Shown: one piece after another, positions 61,603 to 64,000 of the stretch
How the letters are laid out: each line of letters opens with the position of its first letter
Numbering within the stretch: position 1 is the first letter of the stretch
Source: Flavobacterium sp. LC2016-13
GTDB taxonomy: Bacteria; Bacteroidota; Bacteroidia; Flavobacteriales; Flavobacteriaceae
Reading direction: 5' to 3'
NCBI RefSeq assembly: GCF_009707955.1
Contig: NZ_WMDQ01000003.1
Span: forward strand, 1-64,000
Length of the DNA stretch: 64,000 nt
Made by a program: the position numbers and the translations under genes
The notes under the pieces: model-generated
The model's input: only the letters and a program-made list of their open reading frames with translations
Told to the model about the DNA's origin: nothing
The model's database searches: none

Positions 61603-64000
61603 ATGACAAAACTAAGACTCTTTTTTTCGGCTTTAATGCTTCTCGTTATGGGAAACATTTTTGCCCAAATTACAACCTCTTCTTTATCTGCAAAGGTTAA
61701 CGATGGTACAAGCCCTCTTATCGATGCAGAAGTTACTTTAACACATTTGCCTACCAACTCAGTTTACAGAGCTGTAACGGATAAACAAGGTAGATTTAGT
61801 TTCGAAAATTTAAATGCCGGTGGCCCTTACGAACTGGAAATAAAAAGTAAAGACACCAAAGATTATTCTAATGCCCAAATATTTTTAGCTCTTGGCGACA
61901 ATGATTTACCAACAATTGTAGTTAGCAAAGCTGATAATAATGTATTGGAAGAAGTGGTGATTACAAGTTCTAAACCTTCTTCTAAAAACAACGGGACTAA
62001 TATTAATGAAAAACAAGTAAATGGTCTTCCGTTAATCAACAGAGGAATTCAGGATGTTACAAAACTGGTTCCGCAGAGTTCTAACAACTCTTTTGCAGGA
62101 ACCAATTTCAGATACAATAACGTAACTATTGACGGTTCGATAAATAATGATGCGATTGGTTTCAGTCCTTCTTTAGGAGGTCAGTCGGGAACTTCCGGAA
62201 TGCCGGGAAGCAGTACAAGATCTAATTCTATCAGTTTAGATGCGATACAGGATATTCAGGTTTATATTGCTCCTTACGATATTAAATTAGGAAACTTTTT
62301 AGGCGGAAGTGTAAATGCCGTAACAAGAAGCGGTACAAATGAAGTAAGCGGATCTATTTATAGTTATGGTAGAAATGCAGCTCTTACAGGTCCAAATAAT
62401 GCTGGTGACGGTTCTAAAATGCCAAGTTCTTTTGGTGATTATCAGGTAGGTTTTAGATTGGGATTGCCAATTGTAAAAGATAAATTATTCTTTTTTACAA
62501 ATATGGAATATGCTGAAAGAACTGACCCATTGTTTTACAACGCCGGATCAACAGATTCAAGCGGAAAATTAACTTCTTTAGTGGATAACGCTACTGCAGA
62601 ACAAATTTCAAGTTTTGTAAAAGCTAATTACGGATTTGATCCGGGAAGTTATGGTTCTTATAATAACTTTGCAAAAAGCCAAAAATTCTTCAATAAGTTA
62701 GATTGGAAAATTAATGACAAACATTCTCTTTCGTTAAGAAACAACACCGTTATTTCTCAAGCTTCTAATTTGGAGCGTGATGCTGCAAATTTCAGGTTTT
62801 CAAGTATGGATTTTACGCAAAAAAACCAATCTATTAGTACTGTTTTAGAATTAAAAAGTCATTTTAACAGTCAGTGGTCAAACTCATTCATTGCCAGTTA
62901 TTCTGCCATTAAAGATTATCGTGACCCAAAATCAAGCAATGTTATGTTTCCCCAAGCAGAAATTGGTTATAACGGAGGAACTATTTTCTTAGGAAATGAT
63001 CGTGAAGCTACTGTTTTTAATATGAAACAAAACACAGCTGAAATCACTGACAATCTTACTTATAAAACCGGAAACCATACTTTATTGTTTGGTACGCACA
63101 ATGAATTCTATGACATTAATTACGGATTTGTAAATGCGCTTAACGGAAGAGTTTCATATAAATCTTTAGATGATTTCTACAACAAACTTCCTACTCGTGT
63201 TCGTGGAACGTATCCTTTTGATGGTTCTACAAGAGATGATATTTTTAATAATCCCTATGCTAAATTCAAAGTAAACCTTTATAGTTTTTATGTACAGGAT
63301 GAGATTAGAATTGGAAACAAATTGAAAGTTACGCCTGGTGTGAGAATTGATTATACTGATTTGCCAACAAAACCAAACTTAAGTTCGCAAGTACAAAATT
63401 CTCCTGCTGATCCTAATTATGGTACAACATATTCTTATACGCCATTAAATCAGATAAAAAACAACTTTTTTAGTACAGCTTTAGTTTCTCCAAGAATAGG
63501 ATTTACTTATAATGTAGACGAAGATAAAACGCTTGTTTTAAGAGGTGGATCTGGAGTATTTACAGGTAGAATTCCGTTTGCATGGTTAGGATATGCTTAT
63601 TATAATGATGGAGTTGGTTACGGAAGTTATGATAAAAATAACTTAACTGCGGCGCAAGTTACAGCTGCCGGAGATCCTTTGGCAAACAACGGATTAAATG
63701 GATATCACGATGCAACACCAAAAGTGCAGGCAGATTTAGTTGATAATAAATTTAAAATGCCGGCTGTTTTAAGAAACTCTCTTGCGATTGATAAAATCAT
63801 CGACGGATATAAATTTACGACTGAAGGTATTTATACAAAAGTAATTCGTGATCTTGAATTTCAACAAGTAAATAAAACGGATAACCCAACTTATTTTTCT
63901 TATGATACCAATCACCAAATGCCAATTTATGCGGCTAATATAAATGCTGCTTTTTCAAATGCTTATTTATTGTCAAATACAAATAAAGGATACCGATACA
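61603..64000 (+). CDS. Oar-like TonB-dependent receptor (3' end beyond window)
   Basis: The frame opens at ATG 61603 and stays open for at least 799 codons to the window end. Signal peptide MTKLRLFFSALMLLVMGNIFAQ, then a CarboxypepD_reg-like domain (about 28-105; DAEVTLTHLPTNSVYRAVTDK), the LEEVVITSS box, and a plug with IQDIQVYIAPYDIKLGNFLGGSVNAVTRSG-type motifs (part shown), followed by barrel strands (FFFTNMEYAERTDP). This is the OmpA-like Oar receptor class, long TonB-dependent barrels about 1000-1100 aa long. Substrate unknown. A two-component pair lies upstream, so regulation by it is plausible. Confidence 0.9.
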   Translation, partial: MTKLRLFFSALMLLVMGNIFAQITTSSLSAKVNDGTSPLIDAEVTLTHLPTNSVYRAVTDKQGRFSFENLNAGGPYELEIKSKDTKDYSNAQIFLALGDNDLPTIVVSKADNNVLEEVVITSSKPSSKNNGTNINEKQVNGLPLINRGIQDVTKLVPQSSNNSFAGTNFRYNNVTIDGSINNDAIGFSPSLGGQSGTSGMPGSSTRSNSISLDAIQDIQVYIAPYDIKLGNFLGGSVNAVTRSGTNEVSGSIYSYGRNAALTGPNNAGDGSKMPSSFGDYQVGFRLGLPIVKDKLFFFTNMEYAERTDPLFYNAGSTDSSGKLTSLVDNATAEQISSFVKANYGFDPGSYGSYNNFAKSQKFFNKLDWKINDKHSLSLRNNTVISQASNLERDAANFRFSSMDFTQKNQSISTVLELKSHFNSQWSNSFIASYSAIKDYRDPKSSNVMFPQAEIGYNGGTIFLGNDREATVFNMKQNTAEITDNLTYKTGNHTLLFGTHNEFYDINYGFVNALNGRVSYKSLDDFYNKLPTRVRGTYPFDGSTRDDIFNNPYAKFKVNLYSFYVQDEIRIGNKLKVTPGVRIDYTDLPTKPNLSSQVQNSPADPNYGTTYSYTPLNQIKNNFFSTALVSPRIGFTYNVDEDKTLVLRGGSGVFTGRIPFAWLGYAYYNDGVGYGSYDKNNLTAAQVTAAGDPLANNGLNGYHDATPKVQADLVDNKFKMPAVLRNSLAIDKIIDGYKFTTEGIYTKVIRDLEFQQVNKTDNPTYFSYDTNHQMPIYAANINAAFSNAYLLSNTNKGYRY

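Noticed and set aside
1..64000. tRNA, rRNA, CRISPR, transposase, integrase or phage genes
   Set aside because: Read for on both strands through intergenic gaps and the protein set; none could be supported. A covariance-model search would be decisive for small RNAs and riboswitches.

Overview
The window looks like a Flavobacterium-type chromosome (Bacteroidota, Flavobacteriaceae). The evidence is low G+C, SusC/SusD pairs, FecI-type sigma/FecR signalling, a type IX secretion sorting domain, SPase I and SPase II signal peptides of the usual ...AQ and ...SC kind, promoters of the TTG-N17-23-TAnnTTTG class, and several dispersed palindromic repeats. No rRNA, tRNA, CRISPR, transposase, integrase or phage gene was seen. 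The species cannot be given from the sequence alone.

Layout. 1-5.3 kb: the 5' end of a secreted protein, a small membrane protein, an HxlR+AraC regulator pair divergent from an aldo/keto reductase, a SpoU-class RNA methylase and a solitary MreB. 5.5-30 kb: a large amino-sugar/glycan utilisation region. It holds a SusC-SusD-DUF4832-PKD-NagX-like-GH109 operon, GlmM, a NagB-deacetylase fusion, a FucP-family transporter, an epimerase-kinase-nucleotidyltransferase operon, a LacI-type regulator, a CBM9-like protein and a secreted beta-helix protein. A 14-bp palindrome, TGTGTTCGAACACA and near variants, occurs as pairs upstream of the SusC operon, between the LacI gene and the kinase operon, and upstream of the beta-helix gene. 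This ties the region together as one probable regulon. The gene set fits capture of N-acetylhexosamine (probably GalNAc-containing) glycans and conversion to fructose-6-P through 1-phosphorylation and UDP-sugar epimerisation.

29-34.7 kb: an LLM-type flavin monooxygenase, a 57-aa small protein, polyphosphate kinase and a secreted beta/gamma-crystallin lipoprotein. 34.4-43.9 kb, all minus strand: ECF sigma, FecR, STN-SusC, SusD, calcineurin-like phosphoesterase and glycerophosphodiesterase, a surface-signalled uptake locus probably for phosphodiester compounds.

44.6-52.4 kb is the most unusual part: an AT-rich four-gene operon (TPR-S/patatin phospholipase with C-terminal membrane helices; SIR2-like+TIR; membrane-anchored STAND NTPase; exported TPR protein) convergent with a SLOG-family protein. 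The domain set matches NTP-dependent biological-conflict (defence) systems, but the arrangement is not one I recognise as a named system.

52.6-64 kb: a GH18-CE4-GT2 three-domain polysaccharide enzyme, a second NodB deacetylase, an AraC regulator with an SDR, and an OmpR-type two-component system followed by an Oar-like TonB-dependent receptor that runs off the window. The receptor's upstream region carries helically phased TCTAATCT repeats.
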